Part shown: in pieces, positions 1 through 8,192 of the stretch
How positions within the stretch are numbered: the stretch's first letter is position 1
Layout: each line of letters starts with the position of its first letter
DNA from: Exiguobacterium sp. FSL W8-0210
GTDB taxonomy: Bacteria; Bacillota; Bacilli; Exiguobacteriales; Exiguobacteriaceae
DNA: 64,000 nt
Direction of reading: 5' to 3'
Assembly: GCF_038006045.1 (NCBI RefSeq)
Contig: NZ_JBBOUK010000001.1
Coordinates: 2,087,001 to 2,151,000 of the forward strand
Position numbers and translations under genes: made by a program
The notes under the pieces: model-generated
The model's input: the letters and a program-made list of their open reading frames with translations, nothing else
Told to the model about the DNA's origin: nothing
Databases searched by the model: none

Positions 1-425
1 TCATCAAATGCATGACGATACATCGCAAGATCTGGATTCTCATTAAGATACGTCTCAATCGTTGACTCAGGTACAGCTAATAGTTCTGGTGTCATGAAAG
101 CAAGTGTTGCTCCGATTTGCGACGCGAGTGTTCGAGCACGGTCGTTCATAGCTTGGTAGAAACTATCTGCTGTATTTTCGTCATAACGCATATGCGCGTA
201 TGTATAAAGCTTATAAAGACGTCTTGAGACTTCATCTCGTAACTGTAACCCTTCATAGAGCGTTTCTGCACTCTGTCCAAGACGACCCTTATACTCGACG
301 AGTAATGGGAGCATTGCTTTCACCGATTCGAATTCTTCTTCCCACGCTTCGTTCGTTGTGTAAATTGACTCTAGATTCCATGTTTCTGTAACGTCAACAT
401 CTTGACGTGTTAATACTTCTGCCAT
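1..425 (-). CDS. pepF: oligoendopeptidase F, N-terminal part (cut by window start)
   Basis: The minus-strand frame open from the window edge to an ATG at 425 encodes about 141 residues starting MAEVLTRQDVDVTETWNLES, typical of the N-terminal helical domain of M3-family oligoendopeptidase F. The zinc-binding HExxH region is outside the window, so catalysis cannot be checked. The family cleaves short cytoplasmic peptides. A strong ribosome binding site (AAAGGAG, 434-440) sits before the ATG. It follows cls and coiA on the same strand, and the coiA-pepF order is that remembered from B. subtilis. A candidate promoter lies in the 64-base gap after coiA. Confidence 0.85.
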   Translation of the reverse strand, partial: MAEVLTRQDVDVTETWNLESIYTTNEAWEEEFESVKAMLPLLVEYKGRLGQSAETLYEGLQLRDEVSRRLYKLYTYAHMRYDENTADSFYQAMNDRARTLASQIGATLAFMTPELLAVPESTIETYLNENPDLAMYRHAFD

Positions 426-446
426 TTCCCTCACTCCTTTAATTCA

Positions 447-475
447 GTTATACCTGTTTTCTTTTCGACAAACAA
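447..475 (-). promoter_or_regulatory. candidate sigma-A promoter for pepF
   Basis: On the minus strand TTGTTT (470-475) is separated by 17 bases from TATAAC (447-452), in the short gap between coiA and pepF. The spacing is ideal and the -10 matches 5 of 6 consensus positions. It would let pepF be transcribed apart from cls-coiA. Confidence 0.45.
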
Positions 476-489
476 TCGAAGTGCTCCTG

Positions 490-1440
490 CTAAAACAGCT
501 TATTCGACTCCTCGATCCGTTCCATCCATTCTCTGACGAGAGCATCAATCAAATCTCTTTCAATCGATAGATTCAATTGGTAAAGCAGTTGATTTATGGC
601 ATGTTCTAGATGGATTGAAGTATATCTCCCTTTTAGCTTTAAAAAGACTGCGATTTGAAATTCAAAGGGATGGACGGGGAGAAATAATAGACGTGTGATC
701 GGAAGAAAGGCAAAAGAGGGAAGGTTTTGTAGATGGAGACCTGCTTGATACAGTGGGGTCTTGAGAATGCGTGGAGGTAATGAAGGATAAAAAGGACGTC
801 GCTGATAGCGATGAACGATCCCTTGCCATCGAGCGATTGAAAATTTCCGAGGAAATGATGAAGGCTCTGTCGAGAGAAAATCAGATAACGAGAGCGATTG
901 AACCGTGCAATAGACATGGTGTTTTGCAAAAGGAACTGGATGTCGAAATCTCCGGATTTGATTCTCGACGATCAGATCCAAATAATCATTTTGTAAAAAT
1001 GCTTGTCGCATCCAACCCTGCAATCGCAACGTGACACCATGTGAAGGATGAAATCCGATCCACCGAACCGTTTGTTCTTGTTTCGCATCAAGTCTGGCTC
1101 GTCTAATCCATTCCTCTGCCGACATCGGAGAACGTTGAATCTCAATTCCAAGTTTCTGTTCTGGTATCCACAGGTCAAAACGTCTCTCTCCAGTCACCCA
1201 TTCAATTTCGACTTGGATACCTGCGTTTATTAAAGAATCGGCAATGCGCTTTTTCCAGGACATATGCACACTACTTTCTCCTGAACAAGCTGAGATATGT
1301 GCAAAATGTGGTCGTCGTCCTTGCCTGACGCGCAAGGGCTTCAGGCAATACGGACAACGTAAGGACATCGCTTTTAATTCATGGATGGGAAATCTGTGAA
1401 TCATGATGCGTTTACCAGAAGCATCAATGGCTTCAAACAT
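490..1440 (-). CDS. coiA: competence protein CoiA family
   Basis: 316 residues. The N-terminus holds a possible zinc-binding pair CPYC (about residues 29-32) followed by an HFAH segment (about 46-49). After it comes a nuclease-like core with GIEIQRSPMSAEEWIRR near residues 98-114, matching the CoiA family. CoiA is a cytoplasmic protein of competent cells needed for recombination of incoming DNA; its exact activity is not settled. It lies 18 bases after the cls stop, with pepF 64 bases downstream. The competence regulator gene mecA is only about 2.4 kb away. A purine-rich AAAGGGG precedes the ATG. Confidence 0.88.
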   Translation of the reverse strand: MFEAIDASGKRIMIHRFPIHELKAMSLRCPYCLKPLRVRQGRRPHFAHISACSGESSVHMSWKKRIADSLINAGIQVEIEWVTGERRFDLWIPEQKLGIEIQRSPMSAEEWIRRARLDAKQEQTVRWIGFHPSHGVTLRLQGWMRQAFLQNDYLDLIVENQIRRFRHPVPFAKHHVYCTVQSLSLSDFLSTEPSSFPRKFSIARWQGIVHRYQRRPFYPSLPPRILKTPLYQAGLHLQNLPSFAFLPITRLLFLPVHPFEFQIAVFLKLKGRYTSIHLEHAINQLLYQLNLSIERDLIDALVREWMERIEESNKLF

Positions 1441-1458
1441 CTGAATCGTCCCCTTTTT

Positions 1459-2970
1459 CTAGAGTAACGGTGAGAATAAACGTGAAATCGATTCAATCAA
1501 TCGACGTCGTAATGGACGCCGATGGAACATATCAGCATCAACTTGTGTCGAATGGCTAAAATCTTCATAAAAATCACGTGTTAGTTCATGGACAGAGTTC
1601 GTTCCATATAAGAAAGCATTCACTTCGAAATTCAAATGAAAACTACGTAAATCCATGTTCGCTGTCCCAATCGTTGCGATGGCGTCGTCCACAACGATGA
1701 CTTTCGAGTGCATGAATCCCTTATTGTACTCGTAAATTTTCACACCAGCTCGTAGCAAGTCATCAAAATAAGAACGGCTCGCGTAAAATACGATTTTATG
1801 GTCTGGAAAGCTCGGTAGCAAAATACGGACATCAATCCCTGCCATAGCAGCTGTCTTCAGTGCTGTCATCAGGTCTTCATCCGGTATCAAATACGGAGAA
1901 GCAATATAGACTGATTCACGCGCTTCCGTTATGAGCCCGAAGTAAAGTGATTTCATTGCCTCATGTGGCTCATCAGGACCGCTCGCAATGATTTGAACAC
2001 CCCCTGTTGCTTCTTCAACGTACTCAAGTGGCTCCATGTAAAACGGTGTAAACAGCCGTTCACCTGTCATGTAATACCAGTCTTGGAGAAAAATCAGTTG
2101 GAGTTCAGAGACAGCCTCTCCCCTTACGAGAAGATGGGTATCACGCCAAAAACCAAAATGTTGATCGCGACCGATATACTCATCCCCAATGTTGATTCCG
2201 CCTGTAAATGCAACCGTTCCATCGATGACGACGATTTTCCGATGATTCCGGTAGTTCGATTTACTCGAAATAAACGGTAAGACGACAGGGAAAAACGCGC
2301 GAACCTCAACGCCAGCCGCCTGCATCTTCTTGAAATAATGCTTACCCGTCGAAAAACATCCGACGGCATCATAAAGAAAACGGACCTCGATTCCTTGCTC
2401 GGCCTTTTCAATCAACGCTTCCTGTAATTGAAGCGCAAGTTGATCATCCCGTACGATATAGTACTCCAAATGAATATGATGCTGTGCTTGACGAATCTCT
2501 TCTAAAAGAATCGGAAACTTTTCCTGACCATTCGTCAAGATTCTTGTATGTGTATTATACGAAATCGGAAGGCGACTGATTGAATCGATAAGTGTCACAA
2601 CTTTTCCATAATGTCCTTCTTGGAACACTGATTGGTGTACCCCTGCCTTAAACTGGTTACGATACTTAATGTAAGACTCTTCATCAAGCATTGCCTTCAG
2701 TCGAAACATTCGTTTTCGACGGTAGTTCTGACCAAATGTGAAATACACGAATACGCCAACGACAGGCAATGCCATCATGACGAGTGCCCAGACGAGCGTT
2801 CGTTCTGGGTTTCGATTTTCGAGTAGAATGATGACGAACACGCTCATGACGACCAAGATGATGACGATGGACAGCCAACCTACCATATAGACACTCCAAT
2901 AGTAGGATAAAAAGGCAATCAAGCCGATGGTCAAGATGAGGGTCATGAGAAGTTGTACACGTCGTAGCAT
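1459..2970 (-). CDS. cls: cardiolipin synthase
   Basis: 503 residues, usual length for bacterial cardiolipin synthase of the phospholipase D superfamily. Two N-terminal membrane helices (about residues 7-28 and 32-50), with a further hydrophobic stretch at 58-79, anchor it. Two HKD motifs are intact: H243-K245-D250 and H421-K423-D428, each followed by the expected GG or GT segment. It condenses two phosphatidylglycerols into cardiolipin and glycerol at the membrane. AAAGGAGGGGG stands before the ATG. It is the first gene of a leftward cls-coiA-pepF cluster and diverges from the SDR gene. I did not see a convincing promoter in the 68-base divergent gap. Confidence 0.95.
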   Translation of the reverse strand: MLRRVQLLMTLILTIGLIAFLSYYWSVYMVGWLSIVIILVVMSVFVIILLENRNPERTLVWALVMMALPVVGVFVYFTFGQNYRRKRMFRLKAMLDEESYIKYRNQFKAGVHQSVFQEGHYGKVVTLIDSISRLPISYNTHTRILTNGQEKFPILLEEIRQAQHHIHLEYYIVRDDQLALQLQEALIEKAEQGIEVRFLYDAVGCFSTGKHYFKKMQAAGVEVRAFFPVVLPFISSKSNYRNHRKIVVIDGTVAFTGGINIGDEYIGRDQHFGFWRDTHLLVRGEAVSELQLIFLQDWYYMTGERLFTPFYMEPLEYVEEATGGVQIIASGPDEPHEAMKSLYFGLITEARESVYIASPYLIPDEDLMTALKTAAMAGIDVRILLPSFPDHKIVFYASRSYFDDLLRAGVKIYEYNKGFMHSKVIVVDDAIATIGTANMDLRSFHLNFEVNAFLYGTNSVHELTRDFYEDFSHSTQVDADMFHRRPLRRRLIESISRLFSPLL

Positions 2971-3038
2971 GAATCCCCCTCCTTTTATGTAGGTAGTACA
3001 AATCGTATTTAAACTGATGACAGAAAGGAAGCGTTTAA

Positions 3039-3761
3039 ATGGGTACGTATATCATCACTGGTGCAACAAGTGGAATTGGTGAGGCAACTTCCCTTCAACT
3101 CATTCGGGAGGGACATACCGTCCTTGCGATTGGTCGCAATGAAGAAAAGGGATCCTCTCTTGAATCAAACGGAGAAGGACGTTTATATTTCTTCCCTGTC
3201 GACTTAGCTGATTCCTCTGCAATCGATGCGTTCTTTGAAGAAACACAAGAAGATTTCCCAGAAATCGACGGGATTTTCAACAATGCAGGTACTTTCGGGA
3301 AACCCGTTGCACCTGAACGTGTCTCCGATCAACAAAAAGAAGTATTCCAAGTGAACTATCATGCGCCCGAACGAATTATCCAGCTCGCGACGAAACGTTT
3401 CTCAAAAGGTGCCTCTATCGTCAATAATAGCGCCATTGTCGGTCACGTCAAGTTTCCCGCCATGCTCTTACCCTATGCATCGTCTAAGAGCGCTTTATTG
3501 ACACTGACAAAGACATACGCTGCCCGCTTCCATGGCAAGTATCGTTTTAATGCCATTTGTCCGGGACCGGTCGACACATCACTGAGCCACGCATTATATG
3601 GCGGGAAAGATAAGTTTGATCTTGCGATGAAGCATCATCTTCGTGGCGAACCTGCACAACCTTCTGAAATCGCAGAAGTCGTTTGTTTCTTACTCTCGAA
3701 TAAAGCGAGTTACATCAATGGGCAAGCCCTTATCGTAGACGGTGGCTATACCCTCACTTAA
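3039..3761 (+). CDS. SDR-family oxidoreductase
   Basis: 240 residues, a classical short-chain dehydrogenase/reductase. TGATSGIG at residues 7-14 is the NAD(P)-binding glycine motif and NNAG is at 81-84. The catalytic triad is S131, Y146 and K150 (YASSK), and a PG motif follows the catalytic region. R33-N34 after the second strand could favour NADPH, but this is weak. The substrate cannot be read from the sequence. It is a single-gene unit on the plus strand between cls and mecA, with AAAGGA before the ATG and a bidirectional terminator after it. Confidence 0.9.
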   Translation: MGTYIITGATSGIGEATSLQLIREGHTVLAIGRNEEKGSSLESNGEGRLYFFPVDLADSSAIDAFFEETQEDFPEIDGIFNNAGTFGKPVAPERVSDQQKEVFQVNYHAPERIIQLATKRFSKGASIVNNSAIVGHVKFPAMLLPYASSKSALLTLTKTYAARFHGKYRFNAICPGPVDTSLSHALYGGKDKFDLAMKHHLRGEPAQPSEIAEVVCFLLSNKASYINGQALIVDGGYTLT

Positions 3762-3770
3762 TGTCAGAAT

Positions 3771-3804
3771 AAAAGGAGGTATCACGATTCGTGATCCTCC
3801 TTTT
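3771..3804. terminator. bidirectional terminator between SDR gene and mecA
   Basis: AAAAGGAGG ... CCTCCTTTT with an inner ATCACGA/TCGTGAT pairing forms a near-perfect hairpin flanked by A-run and T-run. It can end both the plus-strand SDR transcript and the minus-strand mecA transcript. Confidence 0.85.
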
Positions 3805-3823
3805 ACTCGCGCTTTTAGTTCCT

Positions 3824-4450
3824 TTAGTTCGGAAAGTGTTTCCGAATAAAGGCAAAGACATCTGAAGCAATGATTTGTTTTCCATATTCAGCGACAGGAT
3901 GAATCGTTTGTTCGCTAAAGTGAAGATATTCAGCAATTAAACTCATGACATTTTCTTGTGCTTCTACATCCACATCATCTTCGAAATGAACATGTAGTAG
4001 ATAAAGTCCATCCTTTTGGTAAAGCGCTGTTTCAAGTTCTGCGAAGACAGGAGCATTCGCATATTGACTAAGCGCAATGATATGCTCGAAATCATGCGTT
4101 TCGAATAAGACATCCTGGCTTAATTCTGTATCTTTATCTTCTGTCTCAGACATCGCTGATCGTAAAAGTGAATCGAGTTCGTCTTCATCGACTTGTTCAC
4201 CATCGACTGCATTTTTTGCGATCGTTACAGTGACTTCAAGACCTTTTTCAAAAGCTTGCACTTGTATCCATAGTGGACCTTCGAAGGAGATGGACTCTTT
4301 TTCATTCGCTTCGTCCATCATCTGCCAGAATAACTGTTCTCCCCGTTCCCGATTATACCAAATCTCATCTCGGGCAAAACCACGGCGTTCGATGTCAGTA
4401 TAAGTGATGAAGAACTTGACCGTATTGTCATTGACGCGTTCGATTTTCAA
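3824..4450 (-). CDS. mecA: adapter protein MecA
   Basis: 208 residues starting at a TTG codon (4448-4450). I chose TTG because AAAGGAG lies 8 bases before it, while the in-frame GTG nine bases upstream is almost inside that site. The start MKIERVND then aligns with the remembered B. subtilis MecA start MEIERINE. EEIWYNRER-like (DEIWYNRER) and EGPLWIQVQAFEKGLE segments are family hallmarks, the middle linker is acidic, and the C-terminal half is the ClpC-binding domain. MecA delivers substrates such as ComK to ClpCP. It lies directly downstream of spx and may be co-regulated with it, though the spx terminator intervenes. Confidence 0.92.
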   Translation of the reverse strand: MKIERVNDNTVKFFITYTDIERRGFARDEIWYNRERGEQLFWQMMDEANEKESISFEGPLWIQVQAFEKGLEVTVTIAKNAVDGEQVDEDELDSLLRSAMSETEDKDTELSQDVLFETHDFEHIIALSQYANAPVFAELETALYQKDGLYLLHVHFEDDVDVEAQENVMSLIAEYLHFSEQTIHPVAEYGKQIIASDVFAFIRKHFPN

Positions 4451-4583
4451 TCTGTCCACTCCTTTCTTCTCGTTCCTTATTTAGAATACGAACGAGGACA
4501 TGACTTGGATTCACACTTTCGAATCCGAAGGATATATTTCTATTCCTTTGTTATCTTTATTTTAACCTTTTTTATCGGTAACA

Positions 4584-4618
4584 AAAAGCACACTGCTCAC
4601 GAGGCAGCGTGCTTTTTA
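4584..4618 (-). terminator. terminator of spx
   Basis: AAAAAGCAC-A-CTGC ... GCAG-C-GTGCTTTTT pairs with one mismatch. On the minus strand the hairpin immediately follows the spx stop and ends in TTTTT. Confidence 0.85.
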
Positions 4619-4621
4619 AAA

Positions 4622-5020
4622 TTACTCGTTTACAAGACGCTGTGCTTCCAAAAGTTGGAATGTACGCACCTTGCGTGGTAAGAATCGACGGATTTCATCC
4701 TCGTTATATCCTACTTGAAGACGTTTTTCGTCAATCAAAATCGGACGACGCAATAATCCAGGATATTCTTGAATTAAATCGTATAGGTGCTGCAACGATA
4801 AGTTTTCAACGGAAACATCGAGTTTCGAGAAGACTTTTGAACGCGTTGAGATAATCTCGTCCGTTCCATCTTCCGTCATTCGAAGAATCTGTTTGATTTC
4901 ATCGAGCGATAATGGTTCTGAAAAAATATTACGTTCTACGAACGGGATTTCATGTTCTTCAAGCCACGCGCGTGCTTTCCGACAAGAAGTACAACTTGGT
5001 GAAGTATAGAGTGTTACCAT
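4622..5020 (-). CDS. spx: global regulator Spx
   Basis: 132 residues, ArsC/Spx family. The redox switch C10-T-S-C13 is intact (CxxC), as in Spx that senses disulfide stress by contacting the RNA polymerase alpha C-terminal domain. The frame stays open 13 codons further upstream, but GGGGGAGG (about 5031-5037) sits just before this ATG, and [10 protein letters not shown] is the family start. The C-terminus is RLVNE rather than the ClpXP-recognised LAN tail remembered from B. subtilis, so its proteolytic signal may differ. It sits upstream of mecA, with the 45-residue ORF further upstream. Confidence 0.93.
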   Translation of the reverse strand: MVTLYTSPSCTSCRKARAWLEEHEIPFVERNIFSEPLSLDEIKQILRMTEDGTDEIISTRSKVFSKLDVSVENLSLQHLYDLIQEYPGLLRRPILIDEKRLQVGYNEDEIRRFLPRKVRTFQLLEAQRLVNE

Positions 5021-5163
5021 TGAAAAACATCCTCCCCCTGATTTAACATCATTCAACACCTAAGTGAATACATAGATATCGATGATGGTTCTATTACTTG
5101 ACAGTTTACATCTAATAAAGCAGAAAACCTAGCTTTTTTATAAAGATGAAAGAACTTTTCGTA

Positions 5164-5202
5164 AAAAAGCTTGTTAAAGCCACCACGTGGCTTTAACAAG
5201 CT
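5164..5202 (-). terminator. terminator overlapping the end of the 45-residue ORF
   Basis: AGCTTGTTAAAGCCAC ... GTGGCTTTAACAAGCT is a 16-base near-perfect inverted repeat. On the minus strand it is followed by TTTTTT. The stop codon of the small upstream ORF (TAA, 5193-5195) lies inside the stem. Confidence 0.8.
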
Positions 5203-5330
5203 GGCGTGTGATCAAATGGCTGAGAAATCGTCTCTTTTGCTTTAGGAAGTTTTATTTCTTTTAGTTTTTTCTCTAAAATATCCCGCAAAAGGCGCTTCTT
5301 CAGCTTTTTCTTTTTGTCACGTTCTTTCAT
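5193..5330 (-). CDS. small lysine-rich protein of unknown function (45 aa)
   Basis: I do not recognise this ORF. It reads MKERDKKKKLKKRLLRDILE and continues to HTPAC-stop, 45 residues. Its first 33 residues are strongly basic and could form a charged amphipathic helix. The only cysteine is the last residue. Support: an exact fit between the stop codon and the intrinsic terminator stem, and no other gene in the 530-base gap. Against: only a weak GGGGTG before the ATG and no clear promoter. It could be a small cytoplasmic RNA- or ribosome-binding peptide, but that is a guess. Confidence 0.5.
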   Translation of the reverse strand: MKERDKKKKLKKRLLRDILEKKLKEIKLPKAKETISQPFDHTPAC

Positions 5331-5482
5331 ATTCCGACACCCCAATCGGTCCGAAACAGAACTAACAACCTACGAAAGCAAAATAATCATCTTCTACATT
5401 AGTAAGTATACCACGTATATCAATAATCTATTCCTACTTTAAGCAATTAAATATGTGAGATTGTCGATTGAGTAATGAAAAA

Positions 5483-5511
5483 CAGTTGCAATTTCTTTCA
5501 ATTTTCTGTAG
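5483..5511 (+). promoter_or_regulatory. candidate promoter of the HD-domain gene
   Basis: TTGCAA followed after 17 bases by TAGAGT, about 45 bases before the ATG at 5554. The -10 match is only moderate. The remaining stretch 5331-5482 is AT-rich and I see nothing definite in it. Confidence 0.3.
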
Positions 5512-5553
5512 AGTGTATAGAAATATCAACGCTGAGGAAGGAGTTTTTCATTC

Positions 5554-6087
5554 ATGTCATTAACACTCGTCACTATTCTCGATCATCCGATCGCTCAAAA
5601 ATATTTATCCCGTTCTGGCTTGAATCATGCGATTTCAGTAGCTGAACGCGCTCTGACGCTCGCTACGAAGCGAGGTTTAGATGCGGATACAGCTACGAAA
5701 GCTGCACTCCTCCATGACATCGGGCATTACGAATGGTATACCGATGGCACTTGGAACTATGATCTCTATCGTCAAAATGATATTCATGCCATTAAAGGGG
5801 CTGAACGCGCCCATAAACTTTTGATTCGCCTTGGTGAAGAACCAGCACGCGCCAAAGAAATCGCACTTGCCGTTCTCTTGCATACGGATTCGTATCTTCC
5901 ACCTGGTGCAATCAATCGGACACCACTTCAACAACTTGTGCACGATGCGGATACGCTAGAAGAACAACCAGGCGGACTACATCACTATGAAAAAATCGAT
6001 TTTGATGAAGCCATGCGCCGTCTTGATGCGATTGATTCTGTCGTTCATCGCTTCGCGCATCTTCCACGAATTGCATCAGAAAATTAA
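5554..6087 (+). CDS. HD-domain phosphohydrolase
   Basis: 177 residues with the HD-superfamily metal-site pattern: H25 in LNHAISVAERA, the H-D pair in ALLHDIGH (about residues 54-55), H in LLHTD (about 110), and D in HDADTLEE (about 131). HD enzymes hydrolyse phosphate bonds of nucleotides; the substrate is not evident here, though a metabolite or nucleotide housekeeping role is plausible. GAGGAAGGAG precedes the ATG. It is a monocistronic plus-strand unit converging on the opp operon, with a shared terminator. Confidence 0.82.
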   Translation: MSLTLVTILDHPIAQKYLSRSGLNHAISVAERALTLATKRGLDADTATKAALLHDIGHYEWYTDGTWNYDLYRQNDIHAIKGAERAHKLLIRLGEEPARAKEIALAVLLHTDSYLPPGAINRTPLQQLVHDADTLEEQPGGLHHYEKIDFDEAMRRLDAIDSVVHRFAHLPRIASEN

Positions 6088-6122
6088 AAGGCGTTTCCAC
6101 GATCAACGTGGAAATGCCTTTT
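6086..6122. terminator. bidirectional terminator between HD gene and oppF
   Basis: AAAAGGC-TTTCCACG pairs with CGTGGAAA-GCCTTTT around a short loop. It has T-runs on both sides, so it serves both the plus-strand HD gene and the minus-strand opp operon. Confidence 0.88.
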
Positions 6123-6133
6123 GTTTTAAACAA

Positions 6134-7087
6134 TTATACGAGTTGCGCTTGATATGCTTCCAGTTCTGCATCCGTCATCGAAACAAAATGACCTGGTTCG
6201 ATTTCACGAAGTGGTGGAATGCTTGAATCTTCATCTGATTTACCAACAGGTCCACTCGTCGGACGATCATAAACGATCCGCTTACGCGTACGCTCGTGCT
6301 CTGGATCCGGAAGCGGAATCGCAGACAAGAGCGATTTCGTATAAGCATGGACCGGATTCTCATATAAGCGATCCGCACTACATAGTTCAACGAGGTGACC
6401 TTGGTACATAACGCCGATACGATCCGAGATATATTTTACCATCGATAAGTCGTGGGCGATGAACAAGTAAGTCAAACTACGGTCACGTTGCAGTTTTTTC
6501 ATCAAGTTGACGACCTGCGCTTGAATCGATACGTCAAGTGCCGAGATTGGCTCATCCGCGATGATGAAGTCCGGTTCTACAGCAAGCGCACGCGCGATTC
6601 CAATCCGTTGACGCTGACCACCTGAGAACTCGTGTGGGTAACGGCTCGCATGTTCTTTCGTCAAACCAACTGTTTCGAGTAAATCGTACACACGGTTATT
6701 CCGCTCGTCTTTCGACTTTGCTAGACCATGAATATCAATTCCCTCAGCGATGATATCACCGACTGTCATCCGTGGGTTAAGTGACGCATAAGGGTCTTGG
6801 AAAATCATTTGCATAGCACGGTTGAACTTCAGTTTATCTTTACGCGACTTTTTACCATGAACGTTTTCACCTTTGAACATGACTTCGCCGTCTGTCGCCT
6901 CATACAATCCGATGATTGAGCGACCAGTCGTTGATTTACCACAACCCGATTCACCTACAAGACCAAGTACTTCGCCTTCATAGATATCGAATGATAAACC
7001 ATCAACCGCTTTAACGACACGTCCGCGTCCAATGTTGAAGTGTTGCTTCAAGTTTTTTACTTCAAGTAATTTATTACGGTTTTCCAT
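6134..7087 (-). CDS. oppF: oligopeptide ABC transporter ATP-binding protein OppF
   Basis: 317 residues. Walker A GESGCGKS is at 45-52, the signature SGGQRQR begins at 155, and Walker B FIIADEP is near 174-180, followed by the C-terminal oligopeptide/dipeptide ABC extension (YENPVHAYTKSLLSAIP). It is one of the two ATPases that power peptide import through OppBC. The start codon overlaps the oppD stop by one base (TAATG), indicating translational coupling. It is the last gene of oppABCDF. Confidence 0.93.
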   Translation of the reverse strand: MENRNKLLEVKNLKQHFNIGRGRVVKAVDGLSFDIYEGEVLGLVGESGCGKSTTGRSIIGLYEATDGEVMFKGENVHGKKSRKDKLKFNRAMQMIFQDPYASLNPRMTVGDIIAEGIDIHGLAKSKDERNNRVYDLLETVGLTKEHASRYPHEFSGGQRQRIGIARALAVEPDFIIADEPISALDVSIQAQVVNLMKKLQRDRSLTYLFIAHDLSMVKYISDRIGVMYQGHLVELCSADRLYENPVHAYTKSLLSAIPLPDPEHERTRKRIVYDRPTSGPVGKSDEDSSIPPLREIEPGHFVSMTDAELEAYQAQLV

Positions 7088-8160
7088 TATTTCAGACCGC
7101 CTTTCAGAAGCGATTTCGCGAATACGCTATCTGGGCGGTATTTCAACGCCAGATCCCGAATTGCAAGTGGTGGCTCAACATACGGTGCTTGTGGGTGGAG
7201 CAACCATGTCGCCGCTTCGTGAGTATCTGTAATTTTGAAGAAAGGAGGTTCTTTTTCAAAATCAATCTTCATTGCATATTTATTTCGTGGTGCAAACGCG
7301 TCACCGACTGGTGGATGAAGTAAGTTAGGTGGTGTTCCTGGAATCGCCGGTAAATCTTGTGAACGGTCATCCGATGGACGTGGCATTGAACCAAGGAGTC
7401 CCCAAGTATATGGATGACGTGGCTCGTAGAAAATCTCATCGACTGTACCCTTCTCAATTAATTTACCTGCATACATGACCGCTACACGATCGGCCATGTT
7501 CGCTACAACGCCTAAATCGTGCGTAATGAAGATGATCGCTGTACCCGTTTTTTGTTGAATGTCTTTCAATAACTCAAGGATTTGCGCTTGAATCGTAACA
7601 TCGAGTGCTGTCGTCGGCTCATCGGCAATCAAGACTTTCGGATTACAAGCAAGTGCGATTGCGATGACGATCCGTTGACGCATCCCACCAGACAATTGGT
7701 GTGGATATTGTTTCAGACGTGCTTCTGGGTTTGGAATCCCTACAAGCGTCAGTAATTCAAGCGTACGTTTTTTAGCAGCATCACCTGTCAATCCTTGGTG
7801 ACGTTTTAAACCTTCGGCAATCTGTTTGTAGATCGTCATTGTCGGATTAAGTGATGTCATTGGATCTTGGAAGATCATTGCGATATCACGACCGCGTACT
7901 TTTTGCATTTCTTTATCAGAAAGCTTAACCAAATCGCGACCTTCGAATAAGATCTCACCTTTTGTGATTTCACCTGGCGGATTTGGAATCAGACGCATGA
8001 TGGCTTTTGAAGTAACCGATTTACCAGAACCGGACTCACCAACGATTGCGAGTGTTTCACCTTTTTTTAAATCGAACGATACTCCGCGGACGGCTTGTAC
8101 CGTCCCGGCGTACGTATGGAAAGCGACGTTCAGGTCGCGGACTGACAAGATTGTTTCCAT
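7087..8160 (-). CDS. oppD: oligopeptide ABC transporter ATP-binding protein OppD
   Basis: 357 residues. Walker A GESGSGKS at 41-48, a signature LSGGMRQR and Walker B VLIADEPTTALD are intact, and the C-terminal oligopeptide ABC extension (EPRHPYTWGLLGSMPR) is present. It pairs with OppF as the ATPase heterodimer. AGGAG lies before the ATG. Order and spacing (32 bases after oppC, one-base overlap with oppF) place it in the oppBCDF transcript. Confidence 0.93.
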   Translation of the reverse strand: METILSVRDLNVAFHTYAGTVQAVRGVSFDLKKGETLAIVGESGSGKSVTSKAIMRLIPNPPGEITKGEILFEGRDLVKLSDKEMQKVRGRDIAMIFQDPMTSLNPTMTIYKQIAEGLKRHQGLTGDAAKKRTLELLTLVGIPNPEARLKQYPHQLSGGMRQRIVIAIALACNPKVLIADEPTTALDVTIQAQILELLKDIQQKTGTAIIFITHDLGVVANMADRVAVMYAGKLIEKGTVDEIFYEPRHPYTWGLLGSMPRPSDDRSQDLPAIPGTPPNLLHPPVGDAFAPRNKYAMKIDFEKEPPFFKITDTHEAATWLLHPQAPYVEPPLAIRDLALKYRPDSVFAKSLLKGGLK

Positions 8161-8192
8161 TTTGGATGAGCTCCTCTCTAATCTAATATTTG

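Noticed and set aside
4609-4854. Plus-strand 81-codon ORF opposite spx
   Set aside because: It lies antisense to a well-supported gene, begins within the spx terminator and has no ribosome site or recognisable protein.
5331-5480. Further small ORF or RNA gene in the AT-rich gap upstream of the HD gene
   Set aside because: No hairpin, promoter pair or ribosome-site-linked ORF could be supported.
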